Of a DNA stretch of 14,110 nucleotides, positions 13,167 through 14,110 are shown piece after piece. The DNA lies in the NCBI GenBank assembly GCA_038247245.1, contig JBBRVE010000079.1, positions 1 to 14,110 on the forward strand. Reading direction: 5' to 3'. Source of the stretch: JAPWJZ01 sp038247245. Its GTDB lineage: Bacteria > Pseudomonadota > Alphaproteobacteria > Micavibrionales > UBA2020. The notes beneath the pieces were generated by a model. It did no database searches. It worked only from the letters and a program-made list of their open reading frames with translations, and had not been told where the DNA came from. A program made the translations under genes and the position numbers. The stretch's first letter is position 1. Each line of letters starts with the position of its first letter.

Positions 13167-14110
13167 ACCGGCGTTGGCGCAGGGGATGCCTGCGGCGCGC
13201 TAACGGCTGCAGCCGCATCGTTCAGCGCGGCTTTCACATCTGGCATGGATTTGAAATTACCATGGGATTTGAAATTACCATGGGATTTGAAATTACCATG
13301 GGATTTGAAATTACCATGGGATTTGAAATTACCATGGGATTTGAAATTACCATGGGATTTGAAGCTGTCATTCGCGGGCAGCAATACCGGTACGGGTATC
13401 TGGCGCGCGCTGGATGCCTTTGCAGGCTGGAGCTTGTGGATCGTTTTCTTCACGAATGAAACGCCCTGCCGCAGATAGGGCTTGATAACCTTTGCAACCG
13501 GCTGCGCCAGTGCACCCGCGATCAGCCCGACACTTGCATCAATCGCCAGTGACGCAAGCCCCTGAACCAGCGGGTTGGCGGACAGCATGCCCAGCGCGTT
13601 TGCCGCCAATTGGTCGGCCGCCGGAATGCCATGCACCAGCATCGTGCCGCCCACCACGAACATGGCGGCAGCGCCGATCACGCCGATCGCATTGACCAGT
13701 TTGGGCGCAAAACGGATAATCGTGTTGCCCGCCTTGCGGATGGTTTTTGAAAAAATATCCGCGCCCTTTTTCGCCGCCAGCACCGCGCCCGCGTCATCCA
13801 GCTTGATGACGCTGGCAACCGTCGCGTAAACCCCCGCCGTCATCGCAAGCGCGGTCACCGCAAGCGTGCCGAGCTGCATCAGGAACGGCAGTCCGGCGAC
13901 CGTCAGCAGCGATACCGTCGTGATTTCGGCGGACAGCAGCAGGTCGGTGCGGATCGCCTTTTTGATATGCTGCTTTTCCCATCCCGTATGGTCTTGCGCG
14001 TTGGCTTCATCGGTGTTGGGTTTTGGCGGGTACATCTTGCGGTGGATGATTTTTTCCATCGCGTCATAGCACAGCAGCGCGCCACCCACGGCCAGCAACG
14101 GCACGATCAA
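13136..14110 (-). CDS. DUF808-family membrane protein, paralogue D, N-terminus outside the window
   Basis: The frame is open to the right edge, so about 80 N-terminal residues are missing. The visible 324 residues show the family plan: IVPLLAVGGALLCYDAMEKI, TDLLLSAEI, VIKLDDAGA and GGTMLVHGIPAAD, with hydrophobic segments between. The LDD, SAEI and HGIP sites are all kept, unlike B. After the last membrane block comes a basic linker (SFVKKTIHKLQP), then a Pro/Ala tail with LPAND, five GNFKSH repeats flanked by partial units, MPDVKAALNDAAAA and a final KPPRPA. The repeat is encoded by an 18-bp DNA tandem array. Its stop lies inside the plus-strand gene F, so the genes converge with a 31-nt overlap. 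Function is unknown. Confidence 0.85.
   Translation of the reverse strand: MIVPLLAVGGALLCYDAMEKIIHRKMYPPKPNTDEANAQDHTGWEKQHIKKAIRTDLLLSAEITTVSLLTVAGLPFLMQLGTLAVTALAMTAGVYATVASVIKLDDAGAVLAAKKGADIFSKTIRKAGNTIIRFAPKLVNAIGVIGAAAMFVVGGTMLVHGIPAADQLAANALGMLSANPLVQGLASLAIDASVGLIAGALAQPVAKVIKPYLRQGVSFVKKTIHKLQPAKASSARQIPVPVLLPANDSFKSHGNFKSHGNFKSHGNFKSHGNFKSHGNFKSHGNFKSMPDVKAALNDAAAAVSAPQASPAPTPVQAVKPPRPA
13248..13363. repeat. 18-bp tandem repeat inside DUF808 gene D
   Basis: The unit gatttgaaattaccatgg occurs six times in a row without a change (13248-13355), followed by a partial copy, gatttgaa (13356-13363). The 18-bp period keeps the frame and encodes repeated GNFKSH in the C-terminal tail of gene D on the minus strand. 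Identity of the copies suggests recent expansion by slippage. Confidence 0.95.

Noticed and set aside
13248..13363. CRISPR array
   Set aside because: The units are contiguous 18-mers without spacers, in frame within a gene.
13245..13478. Plus-strand repeat proteins with repeated DLKLPW or MGFEIT units
   Set aside because: These are shadow frames of the 18-bp repeat in gene D; they have no ribosome site or promoter, and the minus-strand frame carries the DUF808 homology.

Overview
The window is compact, GC-rich bacterial chromosome with Shine-Dalgarno-type starts, sigma70-like promoters (TTGACA/TTGATT with a 17-nt spacer) and intrinsic terminators. The tkt/gap/fba/thiE gene order and the wording of the proteins (an LITPP-type ThiE start, a DhnA-class aldolase) suggest an alphaproteobacterium. 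A Rhodospirillales- or Micavibrio-like lineage is a guess, not something the sequence proves.

Left part (1-8091, mostly minus strand): the 5' part of a small exported protein; a ThiE-like TIM barrel whose active-site positions look altered; class I fructose-bisphosphate aldolase (fba) with its own promoter; a 590-594 aa protein with four CSPG/cadherin-like repeats; glyceraldehyde-3-phosphate dehydrogenase (gap) with a strong terminator; a plus-strand orphan gene of about 202 aa with a good promoter; and transketolase (tkt). The three enzymes share glyceraldehyde-3-phosphate and form the lower-glycolysis/pentose-phosphate block often grouped in alphaproteobacteria. Phosphoglycerate kinase, which I would expect between gap and fba, is absent there; the repeat protein occupies the slot. 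A 96-bp REP-like double hairpin lies between the converging orphan gene and tkt.

Right part (8261-14110): a small basic plus-strand protein, then four DUF808 (YedI-type) inner-membrane paralogues on the minus strand. I call them A (8518-9438), B (9503-10597), C (10753-11934) and D (13136 to the right edge, 5' end missing). Between C and D lies a plus-strand pair of unrecognised genes, E (a glycine-rich, probably membrane-inserted protein) and F (a soluble alpha/beta protein), with its own TTGACA promoter. C and E diverge from a 214-bp region; F and D converge and overlap by 31 nt. B, C and D carry low-complexity C-terminal tails with the same two short motifs (PxND and [MV]PDV followed by an alanine run). 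In D the tail has been expanded by an 18-bp tandem repeat. B has changed several otherwise conserved polar residues and gained a His-rich loop.

The DUF808 cluster with the E/F pair is the best candidate for an undescribed system. Its function cannot be read from sequence; a multi-component membrane assembly is only an inference from paralogy, gene order and the shared tails. No tRNA, rRNA, CRISPR array, IS element or phage gene was seen, and no gene-free stretch exceeds about 215 bases.
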